From Paeniglutamicibacter sulfureus (GTDB taxonomy: Bacteria > Actinomycetota > Actinomycetes > Actinomycetales > Micrococcaceae): a stretch of DNA of 64,000 bases. This document shows positions 1 to 9,571 of the stretch, piece after piece. The position numbers were made by a program, and so were the translations under genes. The stretch lies in NCBI RefSeq assembly GCF_030512175.1, contig NZ_JAULBL010000002.1, positions 2,664,149-2,728,148 of the forward strand. Direction: 5' to 3'. A model generated the notes under the pieces. It was not told the DNA's origin. It saw only the letters and a program-made list of their open reading frames with translations, and ran no database searches. Every line of letters starts with the position of its first letter. Within the stretch, counting starts at the first letter, position 1.

Positions 1-938
1 ACGGGGGGCTTGGAAGGGGGCGGGGGCGGAACCAGGGAATCGGCCGGGGCAGGAACCTTGGCCGGGGATGAATCGGGGACCTCTGCGATGTTCCGGCTCG
101 CGGGCGGCTCCCGCCGCTCGGTTTGGTCAAAGGGCGTGTTCCGGGCGGGGTTGGCCTGATTACGGTCTTCCGCCGGCGGCGCGGCGGCAGCCGAAGCGGG
201 GGTAATGGCACTTCGGGCGGCTGCCGACCTGTCGCGCAGCGGCGCCGCGTTGGCGCGAAGGGTCTGGCGGACGCGTTCTGCGGCGGCGCGCTGGGCCTCG
301 ATGGCCTCCTTGCGCGCACGCTGGGCACTCTGGGTCCGTGCCCGTTGGGCGGCGTCAAGAGCCTTGGTCCGCTCCCCCTCGGCCAGCACCCGGGCTTCCT
401 CAAGTACCCGGAGTCGGGTTTCCTCCGCTTGCACCGCGTCCGTGGCCGCCTTGGATTCGGCTTTGGCCTTGGCGGCCTCATCGGCAGTGGTCGCCGCCCG
501 GGATTCCGGATCAGGGGCCGCGCCGTGGTGGTGGGCCGAGCCATGGCGGTCGGGTTCCCGGGAGACGCTTCCGGCACCAGTCCTCGGGCCCGTGGCGGGC
601 TCCGTGGATTTCCGCCGGCCAGTTTCCTGCTCCGGGACGGGGGGCTTTGCCGCACTGCGAGTGCGATCTTCCTCTTCGCGCGCGGCACGTGCTGCACGCC
701 GGGGCGATACCCCGGATTCGCGGCGCGGAGAATCGTTGAACGATTCGTTAGTCATGCGGTATTCTCCCATGCCCGCAGGCAACGTAGTAGCCGAGGGGCG
801 ACGCAGGCCCACTTCTTCAGCCGATTGAGATCTCATGCGATCGTAACCCAAAGCGGGGTTTTCGGGCAGTACATCGCGGTCGTCGGGCCTTGCCGGCCCC
901 TGGCCGGGGGCGGCGCCTCGTCCCGGCTCAGTCGTCAT
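1..938 (-). CDS. mltG: MltG-like endolytic transglycosylase, N-terminal part (runs off window)
   Basis: The minus-strand frame is open from ATG at 938 to the window edge, so only about 312 N-terminal codons are present and there is no stop. The ATG overlaps the ruvX stop (GATGACGACTGA) and follows a GGGGA Shine-Dalgarno, which indicates translational coupling. The visible protein is hydrophilic and rich in Ala, Glu, Arg and Pro with an Ala/Glu/Arg helical stretch. No membrane segment is reached yet. MltG cleaves nascent peptidoglycan at the membrane, and actinobacterial members often carry a long cytoplasmic N-terminus. The assignment rests on the conserved alaS-ruvX-mltG order, because the catalytic YceG domain lies outside the window. 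A second well-placed internal start (ATG 755 after GGGAGA) is possible. Confidence 0.65.
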   Translation of the reverse strand, partial: MTTEPGRGAAPGQGPARPDDRDVLPENPALGYDRMRSQSAEEVGLRRPSATTLPAGMGEYRMTNESFNDSPRRESGVSPRRAARAAREEEDRTRSAAKPPVPEQETGRRKSTEPATGPRTGAGSVSREPDRHGSAHHHGAAPDPESRAATTADEAAKAKAESKAATDAVQAEETRLRVLEEARVLAEGERTKALDAAQRARTQSAQRARKEAIEAQRAAAERVRQTLRANAAPLRDRSAAARSAITPASAAAAPPAEDRNQANPARNTPFDQTERREPPASRNIAEVPDSSPAKVPAPADSLVPPPPPSKPP

Positions 939-1440
939 CGCCAGTCCCCTGGATGTCGGGCGCCGCCAGCTGCCCCGGAGAGTGCTGGCCGTTGCGGCGC
1001 ATTTCGAGGACCTGCTGGAGGATCTCCACCGCGGCGACCTGGTCAACGACTGCGCGGTGCTTGCGCCCGTCGAGTCCGGCTTCGTGCAGGGAACGGTGCG
1101 CACTGACGGTGGTCAGGCGTTCATCCACCAGTCGCACGTCCACGCTAGAACCGGAACGCATAAGCGCATTCGCCAAATCACGGGCATAATCACGCGCCAT
1201 CGTGGTGGAAGCGGTTTCCCCGCCCGACATCGAGCGCGGCAGGCCCACAAAGATTTGTGCGGCCTCCCGCTCGGCGGCCAGCTTCACCAGTACGTAGATG
1301 TCACTGGACTTCTTCACGTCGCGTTTCAGCGTCTTGACCGGGGTGGCGAGCATCCCGTCGCGGTCGCTGGCCGCGACGCCGACGCGGGCCATGCCCACGT
1401 CGACGCCAAGCAGCACCCCGGGACGCGGGGTCGGTGCCAA
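928..1440 (-). CDS. ruvX: Holliday junction resolvase-like protein RuvX (YqgF)
   Basis: 170 aa RNase H-fold protein. YqgF family members are implicated in pre-16S rRNA 5' maturation and were annotated as putative Holliday junction resolvases. Visible motifs are GVDVG with Asp14, VGLP at 65-68, the DERLT motif at 106-110 and a late Asp133 in DQVAA, which together give the expected carboxylate set. The frame opens with TTG at 1440, 17 nt after the alaS stop, and has no clear ribosome site. A GTG eight codons in is the main alternative. It sits between alaS and mltG and overlaps the mltG start, so the three are probably co-transcribed. Confidence 0.93.
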   Translation of the reverse strand: MAPTPRPGVLLGVDVGMARVGVAASDRDGMLATPVKTLKRDVKKSSDIYVLVKLAAEREAAQIFVGLPRSMSGGETASTTMARDYARDLANALMRSGSSVDVRLVDERLTTVSAHRSLHEAGLDGRKHRAVVDQVAAVEILQQVLEMRRNGQHSPGQLAAPDIQGTGDDD

Positions 1441-1457
1441 GGGGCCGGGCGCCGAGG

Positions 1458-4139
1458 CTATGACAGCTCCTGGATCGAGCGGACCATGGCGTCAAGCGCC
1501 TCGGCGATCTTGGCCACGTCCTGGCCGCCACCCTGTGCCACGTCGTCCTTGCCGCCGCCTCCGCCGCCAAGGATCTTGGCCGCGGTGCGCACCAGGGCAC
1601 CGGCCTTGGCACCCTTGGTGCGGGCCTCGTCGTTGGTTGCGACCAGTACCAGCGGGCGGCCGTTGGCCGCGCCGGCCAGCGCCACGGTGGACGCCTCCGA
1701 GCCAAGGCGGTCCCGCAGGTCGAGGGCCAGGGTGCGCAGGGCTTCGGCCGAGGGGACCTCTCCGGCATCGTGGGCCAGGACCTTGATCCCGTTGATCTCC
1801 CGTGTCTTGGCCACCAAGGCGCCCGCCTGGGCTGCAAGTTGCGCGCCGCGGAGCTTCTCGATTTCCTTTTCGGCGGTGCGCAGTTTCGCAACCGTGTCGG
1901 AAATGCGCTCGTTGAGCTGTGCGGCGGGGACCTTGAACATCGAGGAAAGCTCGGACACCAGGGCGCGCTCGGCAGCACCGTGGCGGAAGGCCTCCATGCC
2001 CACCAGTGCCTCGACACGCCGGTTGCCCGAACCCACGGAGGCTTCGCCCAACAGCGTCAGCGTGCCGATCTGCGCGGTCGCACCCACGTGGGTGCCACCG
2101 CAAAGCTCACGGCTCCATGCGTCGTTGATTTCCACCATGCGCACGGTATTGCCGTACTTCTCGCCGAACAGGCTCATGGCACCCATGGCGCGGGCCTCGG
2201 CCAGCGGCATGACGTTGGTGTTCACCTGGTGGTTGTTGCGGATGGCCAGGTTCACGACCTCTTCGATCTCGTTGCGGGCAGCTGTGGAGAGCGCCTCGGT
2301 CCAGGAGAAGTCAAAGCGGAGGTAGCCGGCCTTGTTGAAGGAACCGGACTGCAGGGCGTCGGGGCCCAGGATCTCGTGCAGTGCAGCATGGACCAGGTGG
2401 GTGGCGGAGTGCGCCTGTTCCCCGGAGTGGCGGCGTTGGCGGTCGACCTCGGCCAGCACGCTGGCGTTGGCGGGCAGTTCGCCCTCGCGCACGATCGCCT
2501 GGTGCACGTTCAGCCCGCGGATCGGGGCCTGCACGTCGAGCACCTCGAGCACGAAGCCGTCTCCGGTGATCAGTCCGACGTCGCCGGCCTGTCCGCCGGC
2601 CTCGGCGTAGAACGGGGTCTCGTTGAGAACCAGTTCGATCTGCTGGCCCTGTTCGGCCACCTCCACCAGGGAGCCGTTGTGCACGATGCCGCGCACGGTG
2701 GATTCGCTGGTCAGTTCCTCGTAGCCGGTGAAGATGACGTCGCCCGCATCGTGCAGTTGGGTGAAGACGGTCAGGTCGGCGTGGCCGGCCTTCTTTGCCT
2801 TGGCGTCCTTCTGCGCGCGGGTGCGCTGTTCGTTCATCAGCTCGCGGAACCTTGGCTCGTCAACGGCCAAGCCCGCCTCGGCGGCGATTTCCAGGGTGAG
2901 GTCGATCGGGAAACCGTAGGTGTCGTGCAGTGAAAACGCGTCCTCACCGGAGAGCGAGCCGCCCTTGGACTTGGAGACCTCCAGTGCCTCTTCCAGGCGC
3001 GTGGTGCCCGAGGCGATGGTGCGCAGGAAGGCACGCTCCTCGGCGTACGCGATGCGGGCGATGCGCTCGAAGTCGGTTTCGACGATCGGGTAGACGCCCT
3101 TCATGGCGTCGCGGGAGACCGGCAGGAGCTCGGGGAGCACCGCGGTTTCCACGCCCATCAGGCGCATGGCGCGAACGGCGCGGCGGATCAGGCGGCGCAG
3201 CACGTAGCCGCGGCCTTCGTTGCCCGGGGAGACGCCATCGGAAATCAGCATCAGCGAGGAACGGATGTGGTCGGCGACCATGCGCATGCGCACGTCGTCG
3301 GCGTGGTGCGGGTCTGCGGGATCCTCGGTTGAGGTGTATGCCTTGCCCGAGAGCTCAGCTGCCTTGTCGAGCACCGGACGGACCTGGTCGGTCTCGTACA
3401 TGTTCTCGACGCCCTGCAGGATGAGCGCGAGGCGCTCGAGTCCCAGGCCGGTGTCGATGTTTTTCTTGGGCAGTTCGCCCAGGATCTCGAAGCTGTCCTT
3501 GCCGGTGCCCTCGCCGCGCTGGTACTGCATGAACACGAGGTTCCAGATCTCGATGTAGCGGGTATCGTCGGCCTCCGGGCCGCCCTCGATGCCGTACTCG
3601 GGTCCGCGGTCATAGAAGATCTCCGAGCAGGGACCGGCGGGGCCTGGCTGGCCGGTGGACCAGTAGTTGTCGGCCTTGCCCATTTTCTGGATGCGCTCTT
3701 CAGGGATGCCGATCTTGTCGCGCCAGATTTCCAGCGCCTCGGTGTCCTCGTGGTAGACGGTGATCCACAGCTTCTCGGCAGGCAAGCCGTAGCCGCCGTC
3801 CGCGACGGAGCTGGTCAGCAGCTCCCAGGCGTAGGAAATCGCGCCTTCCTTGAAGTAGTCCCCGAAGGAGAAGTTGCCGCACATCTGGAAGAAGGTGCCG
3901 TGGCGCACCGTCTTGCCGACCTCTTCGATGTCGCCGGTGCGGATGCACTTCTGCACCGAGGTGGCCCGGCTGAAGGGCGGCTCCTCGCGGGCGGTCAGGT
4001 ACGGGATGAACGGCACCATGCCGGCGACGGTGAACAGCAACGACGGGTCGGAGGAGACCAGCGAGGCGCTGGGAACCGCGGTGTGGCCCTTCGACTCAAA
4101 GTAGTCGACCCACCGGCGTGCAATTTCCTGCGATTTCAT
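1458..4139 (-). CDS. alaS: Alanyl-tRNA synthetase
   Basis: 893 aa, full length for the family. It charges tRNA-Ala and hydrolyses mischarged Ser/Gly-tRNA-Ala. The class II catalytic core is N-terminal (TSVQKCIRTGDIEEVG near residue 61-76). The editing domain zinc motifs are HSATH near 575 and CGGTH near 680. A Gly-rich C-terminal tail (ILGGGGGG) is the usual C-Ala end. ATG 4139 follows AGAGGA. The 150 bp upstream separate it from the DUF6167 gene and carry a GC-rich hairpin near 4205-4230. ruvX and mltG follow directly. Confidence 0.98.
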   Translation of the reverse strand: MKSQEIARRWVDYFESKGHTAVPSASLVSSDPSLLFTVAGMVPFIPYLTAREEPPFSRATSVQKCIRTGDIEEVGKTVRHGTFFQMCGNFSFGDYFKEGAISYAWELLTSSVADGGYGLPAEKLWITVYHEDTEALEIWRDKIGIPEERIQKMGKADNYWSTGQPGPAGPCSEIFYDRGPEYGIEGGPEADDTRYIEIWNLVFMQYQRGEGTGKDSFEILGELPKKNIDTGLGLERLALILQGVENMYETDQVRPVLDKAAELSGKAYTSTEDPADPHHADDVRMRMVADHIRSSLMLISDGVSPGNEGRGYVLRRLIRRAVRAMRLMGVETAVLPELLPVSRDAMKGVYPIVETDFERIARIAYAEERAFLRTIASGTTRLEEALEVSKSKGGSLSGEDAFSLHDTYGFPIDLTLEIAAEAGLAVDEPRFRELMNEQRTRAQKDAKAKKAGHADLTVFTQLHDAGDVIFTGYEELTSESTVRGIVHNGSLVEVAEQGQQIELVLNETPFYAEAGGQAGDVGLITGDGFVLEVLDVQAPIRGLNVHQAIVREGELPANASVLAEVDRQRRHSGEQAHSATHLVHAALHEILGPDALQSGSFNKAGYLRFDFSWTEALSTAARNEIEEVVNLAIRNNHQVNTNVMPLAEARAMGAMSLFGEKYGNTVRMVEINDAWSRELCGGTHVGATAQIGTLTLLGEASVGSGNRRVEALVGMEAFRHGAAERALVSELSSMFKVPAAQLNERISDTVAKLRTAEKEIEKLRGAQLAAQAGALVAKTREINGIKVLAHDAGEVPSAEALRTLALDLRDRLGSEASTVALAGAANGRPLVLVATNDEARTKGAKAGALVRTAAKILGGGGGGKDDVAQGGGQDVAKIAEALDAMVRSIQELS

Positions 4140-4289
4140 CGTTCCTCTTCGATCCCTTCGTGCTTACGGGCGCTGTGCTCGGGTGTGGCGTACACGTGCC
4201 GCTCCCCCGGGGCCTATCGGCCGGGGAACCGCGTGGTGCCGGGAACCCCCATGGCGGAGGCGACCGGCACGCGTGCCACGAAAATAAGT

Positions 4290-4523
4290 CTAGTGGTGGC
4301 TTGGGCCGGGTGTTTCATCCAGGCCCAGGGCCTGGCGCAATTCCGTTTCGCGTTCATTCATGCCGGTGCGGAAGGCCTCGGCCAGTTCCTGCAGCGAATC
4401 GCCGATGCGCCCAACGGTGCGGTTCAGTCCGTCGGAGCTGGCAAGATCCCTGGCTTGGCCGAGCTTGCGGGCGGTCAGGACGCCGACGCCGATTCCGATG
4501 CCGACCCAGAATAGTTTCTTCAT
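4290..4523 (-). CDS. Small membrane protein, DUF6167-like
   Basis: 77 aa from ATG 4523, chosen because GAGGAA lies 8 nt upstream and the sequence then begins MKKLFWVGIG, a short N-terminal membrane anchor with a Gly/Val-rich segment. The remainder is a charged helical tail (LQELAEAFRTGMNERE). The longer open frame to 4580 adds 19 hydrophilic residues without support. Function is unknown. The family assignment is from memory of the conserved DUF948-DUF6167-alaS order in actinobacteria. It may act with the DUF948 neighbour at the membrane. Confidence 0.8.
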   Translation of the reverse strand: MKKLFWVGIGIGVGVLTARKLGQARDLASSDGLNRTVGRIGDSLQELAEAFRTGMNERETELRQALGLDETPGPSHH

Positions 4524-4633
4524 CTGCGGTTTCCTCGTTTCGTGGATGGTTGGTTCGTGCCCTGCCTGGTGCTGCTGCATGGCACGTACCGGCAGGCGGC
4601 CGCGACCGGTGCCCTCGTTGCCGCGGGCAGGAA

Positions 4634-5005
4634 TCAGCGCGAGCGTCGTCCCTTGCCGCTCGGCTTGGTGTCGAGGACCGAACGGACCCCGGCGGTAAAT
4701 GCCGCGACCTTGATCAGCGGCCTCCCGACGGTGGCTGCGGTCAAGGAGGACAAGGCGCTGATGTTCGCCGATGCGTCGGAGACGTGCGAGGTGATGCCGT
4801 CGACCTTGCGCAGCTGGTCGTTGGTGGTGGCCACGGTACTGGTGACCTCGGTCAGCAGCGGGGTGGTGCCGTCGGAGACGTCCTTCACTGCGGCGCGGAG
4901 CTCATCGAACACCTTGCCGAGCTTCCAGATGGGGATGGCAAGCAGTGCCACCAGCACGGCAAAAACGCCTGCCGCGATGAGTCCGGCGATATCCGACCCT
5001 GTCAT
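4634..5005 (-). CDS. DUF948 domain membrane protein
   Basis: 123 aa from ATG 5005 (MTGSDIAGLIAAG), preceded by GAGGA. The N-terminus is a single hydrophobic helix (VFAVLVALLAIPIW), followed by a helical domain typical of DUF948 (KVFDELRAAVKDVSDGTTPLL...) and a basic C-terminus ending GKGRRSR. An upstream in-frame ATG at 5032 is preceded by the same GGAAAAGCACATG block, so a protein nine residues longer is also possible. Function is unknown. The pairing with the small membrane protein and alaS is conserved. Confidence 0.85.
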   Translation of the reverse strand: MTGSDIAGLIAAGVFAVLVALLAIPIWKLGKVFDELRAAVKDVSDGTTPLLTEVTSTVATTNDQLRKVDGITSHVSDASANISALSSLTAATVGRPLIKVAAFTAGVRSVLDTKPSGKGRRSR

Positions 5006-5042
5006 GTGCTTTTCCTCTACGGTTGGTGACATGTGCTTTTCC
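5003..5042 (-). repeat. Duplicated ribosome-site/start unit before the DUF948 gene
   Basis: The block CATGTGCTTTTCC (plus-strand reading) occurs at 5003-5015 and again at 5030-5042, exactly 27 bp apart. On the minus strand each copy is GGAAAAGCACATG, a Shine-Dalgarno-like stretch plus ATG, and the two ATGs are in frame nine codons apart. A small tandem duplication of the initiation region is the simplest explanation. Confidence 0.8.
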
Positions 5043-5090
5043 ACCTTACCGAAAGGTTGGCGATAGCACGGAACCGAAACGTCTTGGATA

Positions 5091-5127
5091 ACACGAAGCC
5101 CGCGGCGCGTGGCCACGGGCTTCGTGT
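5091..5127 (-). terminator. Terminator hairpin after rpsD
   Basis: Perfect 12-bp inverted repeat ACACGAAGCCCG / CGGGCTTCGTGT with a 13-nt GC-rich loop, starting 37 nt after the rpsD stop. There is no strong U tract, as is common for actinobacterial terminators. Confidence 0.75.
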
Positions 5128-5163
5128 TGCAAGCTCAATTCGTTGGGCGTGAACCCGACGGAT

Positions 5164-5790
5164 TTAGCGTGCGTAGTACTCGACGACGAGGTTCTCTTCG
5201 CAGGTTACGGGAACCTCGGAGCGTTTCGGCTTGCGGACGAGCTTGGCCTGAAGGGCTTCAAGCTTGACGTCCAGGTAGGCCGGAACGGCGGGGAGAACAT
5301 CGCGGTGGGCGCCTGCAGCGGCGATCTGGAACGGGCCCATCTTTTCGCTACGCTCGTGAACGTGGATCAGCTGACCCTCGGACACGCGGTACGACGGACG
5401 GTCCACGCGCTGGCCGTTGACCATAATGTGGCGGTGCACAACCAGCTGACGGGCCTGGGCGATGGTGCGGGCGAAGCCTGCACGCAGAACCAAGGCATCC
5501 AGACGCATTTCCAGAAGGGCAACCAGGTTTTCACCGGTCAGGCCCGCAGTGCGCTTGGCTTCTTCGAAGGCACGGGTCATCTGTGCTTCGCGGATGCCAT
5601 ACTGGGCGCGCAAACGCTGCTTTTCGCGAAGACGCACTGCGTAGTCGCTGTCCTGCTTCTTGCGGGCACGGCCGTGCTGGCCCGGACCGTAGGGACGACG
5701 CTCCATGTACTTTTCAGCTTTGGGAGTCAGGGCAAGGCCGAGGGCTCGCGAGAGGCGAACCTTGCGGCGGGCACGAGTGTTGTTAGCCAC
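5164..5790 (-). CDS. rpsD: 30S ribosomal protein S4
   Basis: 208 aa, the usual length, from GTG 5790 (VANNTRARRK, read as Met), which has AAGGA five nt upstream. The open frame extends 16 codons further to 5838, but those residues do not belong to S4. Family features are RPYGPGQHGRARKKQ and the S4 RNA-binding domain (LEMRLDALVLRAGFA...RQLVVHRHIMVNG). S4 binds 16S rRNA early in 30S assembly. It stands alone here with its own terminator and is not in the alpha operon. Confidence 0.97.
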   Translation of the reverse strand: MANNTRARRKVRLSRALGLALTPKAEKYMERRPYGPGQHGRARKKQDSDYAVRLREKQRLRAQYGIREAQMTRAFEEAKRTAGLTGENLVALLEMRLDALVLRAGFARTIAQARQLVVHRHIMVNGQRVDRPSYRVSEGQLIHVHERSEKMGPFQIAAAGAHRDVLPAVPAYLDVKLEALQAKLVRKPKRSEVPVTCEENLVVEYYAR

Positions 5791-6032
5791 GAGTGTCCTT
5801 ATCTTTTGTGAGCGGCTGTCATTGGGTCTGGCCTCCATGATGGAGAGTTGTGGGAAGCCGCTTCCCTATTCACTACAACTGCCACATTGCGCACCGTCCG
5901 AGACCGGGGTTTCGGATGGTGTGCAGTTGGACAGCTTGCCAGCCAAGGATCAATCCTACCACCGCCGCCAAACCCAACGTTAACCTTCGGAGGGTGGCGG
6001 GCATGTGAGATCTGTCCGCTGCCCACGATCGA

Positions 6033-7601
6033 TTACTTGGTCCGGCGGTCCTTGGCCCGGATGATTCCGCGGATGCGTTCAACTCGCTCACCGATGGAAC
6101 GTTCGGCCCCGTTGGCGGTGGGCTTGTAGTAATCGACCCCCAGCAGGTCATCGGGTGCATATTGCTGGGTGGCCACCGAATGCGGGGCGTCATGCGAATA
6201 CTGGTAGCCCTTGCCGTGACCCAGCCCTTGGGCGCCGGCATAGTGGGCGTCGCGCAAATGCATGGGCACTCCCCTGCCGCGGCCGGCCCTGACATCCGCG
6301 ACGGCGGCGTTGATGGCGTTGTAGGCGGCGTTGGACTTCGGAGCCGTGGCAAGGTGCACGACGGCGTGTCCCAGGATGAGCCGGGCCTCGGGCATGCCGA
6401 TGAGCTGAACGGCCTGGGCCGCGGCGACGGCCGTCTGAAGGGCGCTGGGATCGGCCATGCCGATATCCTCCGACGCGCTGATCATGATGCGCCTGCCGAT
6501 GAAGCGCGGGTCTTCCCCGGCCTCCAACATCTTTGCCAGGTAGTGCAGGGCCGCATCCACGTCCGAACCGCGGATGGACTTGATGAAGGCACTGATGATG
6601 TCGTAGTGCTGGTCCCCCGCCTTGTCGTAGCGCTGCACCGCTGCGTCCATGGCGCGTTCGGTGTGCTCGATGGTGATGATGATCTGGCCAGTGGGACTCA
6701 GTCCACCGGCGTCACGGTCTCCGTCGCTGGTCTCGGCTTCCAGGCCACTGGCAGTGTCAGGATCCTGCGGTGCTCCGGGGGGTTCCTCCGCCGGGCCCTT
6801 CCCCGGCTGTGCGTCCGAAGGTTCCCCGGCGGATTCCGCCTCCGACTTCTGCGCGGTGCGGCGGGCCAGCAGTCCGTGTGACTCGGCGGCGCTCCAGGCC
6901 ACTGCGGCGGCGGCCTCAAGGGCGGTCAACGCCCGGCGCGCATCCCCTCCGGCCATGCGCACCAAATGGTCAAGTGCCGCCGGGTCCAGAACCAGCTCGT
7001 CGTTGAATCCGCGTTCGTCGGCCAGGGCGCGAGTGATGAGCGCGGCAATGTCACCCTCCACTAGGGGGCGCAGCGTCAGTAGCAATGAGCGCGAGAGCAA
7101 CGGGGAGACGACGGAGAACGACGGGTTTTCCGTCGTTGCCGCGACAAGTACGACCCAGCGGTTTTCCACCCCCGGCAACAGGGCGTCCTGCTGGGCCTTG
7201 TTGAAGCGGTGGATCTCGTCAAGGAACAGGACGGTGGTGAAGCCGCGCAAGTCGCGGTCCTCCAACGCCTGGTCCATGACGCGACGGACGTCCTTGACTC
7301 CGGCGGTGATGGCGCTGAGCTCGACGAAACGGCGGCCCGGGGCACGGGCAATCACGTGGGCGATGGTGGTCTTTCCGGTGCCGGGCGGACCCCAGAGGAT
7401 GATGCTTGAGGGCCCGGAGGGGCCCGGCCCGTCGATGCCTGCCAGTTGGCGCAACGGGGAGCCGGCCTTGAGCAAGTGCTGCTGGCCAACCAGTTCCTCG
7501 ACCGAGCGCGGGCGCATGCGTACCGCCAAGGGCGCGCGCGGGCGCACATGTTCTTCGTCGTTTTCCTCGTCGTCACCCAAGGCACTGAGCAGATCGTTCA
7601 C
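6033..7601 (-). CDS. rarA: Replication-associated recombination protein A, AAA+ ATPase
   Basis: 522 aa, about 70-80 residues longer than usual. RarA/MgsA (WRNIP1 family) acts at stalled replication forks. Walker A is GPPGTGKTT (near 71), Walker [19 protein letters not shown], sensor region [11 protein letters not shown], and the C-terminal MgsA part includes [25 protein letters not shown]. The extra length is an acidic Pro/Ala/Glu/Ser-rich insert at about residues 234-303, between the lid helices and the C-terminal domain. The insert keeps the frame and looks disordered. The upstream neighbour on the same strand is the DUF222-HNH gene. Confidence 0.95.
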   Translation of the reverse strand: MNDLLSALGDDEENDEEHVRPRAPLAVRMRPRSVEELVGQQHLLKAGSPLRQLAGIDGPGPSGPSSIILWGPPGTGKTTIAHVIARAPGRRFVELSAITAGVKDVRRVMDQALEDRDLRGFTTVLFLDEIHRFNKAQQDALLPGVENRWVVLVAATTENPSFSVVSPLLSRSLLLTLRPLVEGDIAALITRALADERGFNDELVLDPAALDHLVRMAGGDARRALTALEAAAAVAWSAAESHGLLARRTAQKSEAESAGEPSDAQPGKGPAEEPPGAPQDPDTASGLEAETSDGDRDAGGLSPTGQIIITIEHTERAMDAAVQRYDKAGDQHYDIISAFIKSIRGSDVDAALHYLAKMLEAGEDPRFIGRRIMISASEDIGMADPSALQTAVAAAQAVQLIGMPEARLILGHAVVHLATAPKSNAAYNAINAAVADVRAGRGRGVPMHLRDAHYAGAQGLGHGKGYQYSHDAPHSVATQQYAPDDLLGVDYYKPTANGAERSIGERVERIRGIIRAKDRRTK

Positions 7602-7741
7602 TCCACCAGCCTAGTTCAGCATTGCCGCCGACGATTCCCCGCCCCCGATTAGGGTGGTTTTCCCCCTCGGCGGGGCTTGACGGGACCGTGGATGCATCGG
7701 TGCGCCCCAAAGCGTCTGACGGCGCTTCGTCGGCGGTAGGG

Positions 7742-7814
7742 CCCGGGTGCTGTCACATCAGTCCCAACGGCGGTGCTGGGGACAACCCCACCAGCAGGAA
7801 AGACAACACCCGGG
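7742..7814 (-). terminator. Nested hairpin after the DUF222-HNH gene
   Basis: Outer arms CCCGGGTGCTGTC and GACAACACCCGGG pair except at one G-U position. They enclose a second stem (GCTGGGG / CCCCACCAGC region). This lies in the 263-bp gap between the DUF222-HNH stop and the rarA start. It is likely a terminator, though no U tract is evident. Confidence 0.5.
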
Positions 7815-7864
7815 AGTTTGGTGCGGCACGACCGGCGTGCCGCCGTCGCGAATCGCTGGCGGCC

Positions 7865-9571
7865 CTAGTCGAACAGGGGCGCCGTGAATCCGACGGTGCG
7901 AAGCTCGGGGTGCCAGTAAAGGTTCCGCTGCGGTGCGCCGCGAGGTTGTCCGTCGATGGCGATGACATAGGGAACACCATCGATCGACTTAAGCGTAATG
8001 AGTCCCGCATGCACCTGGACATGGTGGTATTCACACAGGAGTGCCGAATTTCCCACATTGGTTTCGCCGCCTTCGAGCCAGGGTATGACGTGGTGGCATT
8101 CGGAGGTCGAGGCGGGCCGCGTGCAGCCGGGCATGATGCACCCGCGATCCCTGATGGCGATGGCCTTGCGCTGGGCCTTGGAGAAGCCGCGGACTTCGCG
8201 GCCCAGGTCGAGGACCTCCCCGTTTTCTCCGAGGACAGCCGGCAGGATGTCGCCATTGCAGGCGAGTCTCCTGATGTTGGCCGCGGAGATGGGACGGTTG
8301 TGTGCGGTCAATCCCGCTTCTTCACACTGGCCCAGCAGGCTGCGGTAGCCGATCAGGACGCCGATCTTGACTCGCATGCCGCCGGTTTCGCTTATGTCGG
8401 TGCCGTTCAATGCTCCGGAGCATGCGGCAACGAGGGCATCGAGGAGCAGCTGCGGGCTGGTGCGTGGGTCCTGTGCCGTCAGGGCCGCGAGCCCCGGGCC
8501 TTCCGGGGGAAGTCCGCAGGCCATTCCACTCAGCGGGATGTCCTCGTCCCCGCCATCTGCTGGCACGGCCCACCCCGGTGCGGGTGCGCCCGCCGGGGAA
8601 AAGCGCGGGGTCCCGGTGGCGGCCCCACCGGCGGGGGCGGCAGTGTCGTCATCCGGGGCGGACGTGGCGGGACCGGGGTTCGTGGAGGCGGAGTACGGCG
8701 GGGCCTTCAGCGAGCGGGGATTGGTCCAAGCCTCGCCAAAGGCGACGATGGTTTCCGAGTCGAGGGGATCGCAGCGCAGCAGGTATTCGTCGCTGCCGTC
8801 ACGGAATCCCCGGTAGAAGCAGCCCCGCCTGGCGCGGATTTCCTCATCGCTGAGGGGAGTCCCGTTCTCGGCCAGGAAGCTGCCCCAGTCCTGCAGTGCC
8901 TTGCCGCACATCTTGGGCTCGCCGTTGCGTGCCTCATGGACCAGGGATTCCTCGATGGCGTTGTTGACCTTGCCGGCGTCGGGCCGCGGCTTGATGCGCG
9001 GCTGCATGGAGTCGAGCCGGCCGGCGACGGAAGCGAGGTTGCCGACGTCGGCGCTGCCGTCGGCGGCGGCCCTGGCCAGAATAGGGTAGCTGGGTGCCGC
9101 CGAGGGCCCGTCGTCGTTCACTGGTTTGGCCGGGGCCACCAGGAGCTTGGCGCCGGTGATGCGGCGTCGGCCATCGGAACCGGAAATATGCAGGTGCGCC
9201 TGCATGTAGGCCAGGATGTTGCGGTGCGGCGCCATCCCGGGGCGCAATTGTTCGGTCGGGATGGCGGCGGTGCCCCTTGCCAGCTCCTCGGGGTGGGCCA
9301 CGAGTTCGTCGATCTCCTGGGCGATGACAGGTTCAAGTCGGTGAACCTCGGCGGCTGCGGCGCGCTGGACGACCACGAGCTGGCCATAGGCGATGGCGCG
9401 GTGGCTGCGCTCGAGCAGGCCCATCATCGCCGCACCGGAGGCCGCATCGAGCGCGACCTGTCCCAGCTGCGCGGTGACCTCGGACAGGGCAAGTGCCGCG
9501 GCGGCCATCTTCCGGCCAAGCTCCGCGGTCAACTCCTGCGCCGAAAGTGGTGCAGCTAGAGGTGTGCCCAT
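7865..9571 (-). CDS. DUF222 domain protein with C-terminal HNH endonuclease motif
   Basis: 568 aa from ATG 9571 (MGTPLAAPLSAQELTAEL). The open frame continues to 10078, but that part overlaps dtd on the other strand and reads as non-coding. The N-terminal half is the helical DUF222/13E12-type region. The C-terminal HNH signature has GCIMPGCTRP (two Cys), CHHVIPW and CEYHHVQVH, the expected zinc and catalytic residues. A Pro/Ala-rich linker lies mid-protein. Such proteins are multicopy in actinobacteria and of uncertain biological role. A ribosome site is not obvious, so the start is moderately secure. Confidence 0.88.
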   Translation of the reverse strand: MGTPLAAPLSAQELTAELGRKMAAAALALSEVTAQLGQVALDAASGAAMMGLLERSHRAIAYGQLVVVQRAAAAEVHRLEPVIAQEIDELVAHPEELARGTAAIPTEQLRPGMAPHRNILAYMQAHLHISGSDGRRRITGAKLLVAPAKPVNDDGPSAAPSYPILARAAADGSADVGNLASVAGRLDSMQPRIKPRPDAGKVNNAIEESLVHEARNGEPKMCGKALQDWGSFLAENGTPLSDEEIRARRGCFYRGFRDGSDEYLLRCDPLDSETIVAFGEAWTNPRSLKAPPYSASTNPGPATSAPDDDTAAPAGGAATGTPRFSPAGAPAPGWAVPADGGDEDIPLSGMACGLPPEGPGLAALTAQDPRTSPQLLLDALVAACSGALNGTDISETGGMRVKIGVLIGYRSLLGQCEEAGLTAHNRPISAANIRRLACNGDILPAVLGENGEVLDLGREVRGFSKAQRKAIAIRDRGCIMPGCTRPASTSECHHVIPWLEGGETNVGNSALLCEYHHVQVHAGLITLKSIDGVPYVIAIDGQPRGAPQRNLYWHPELRTVGFTAPLFD

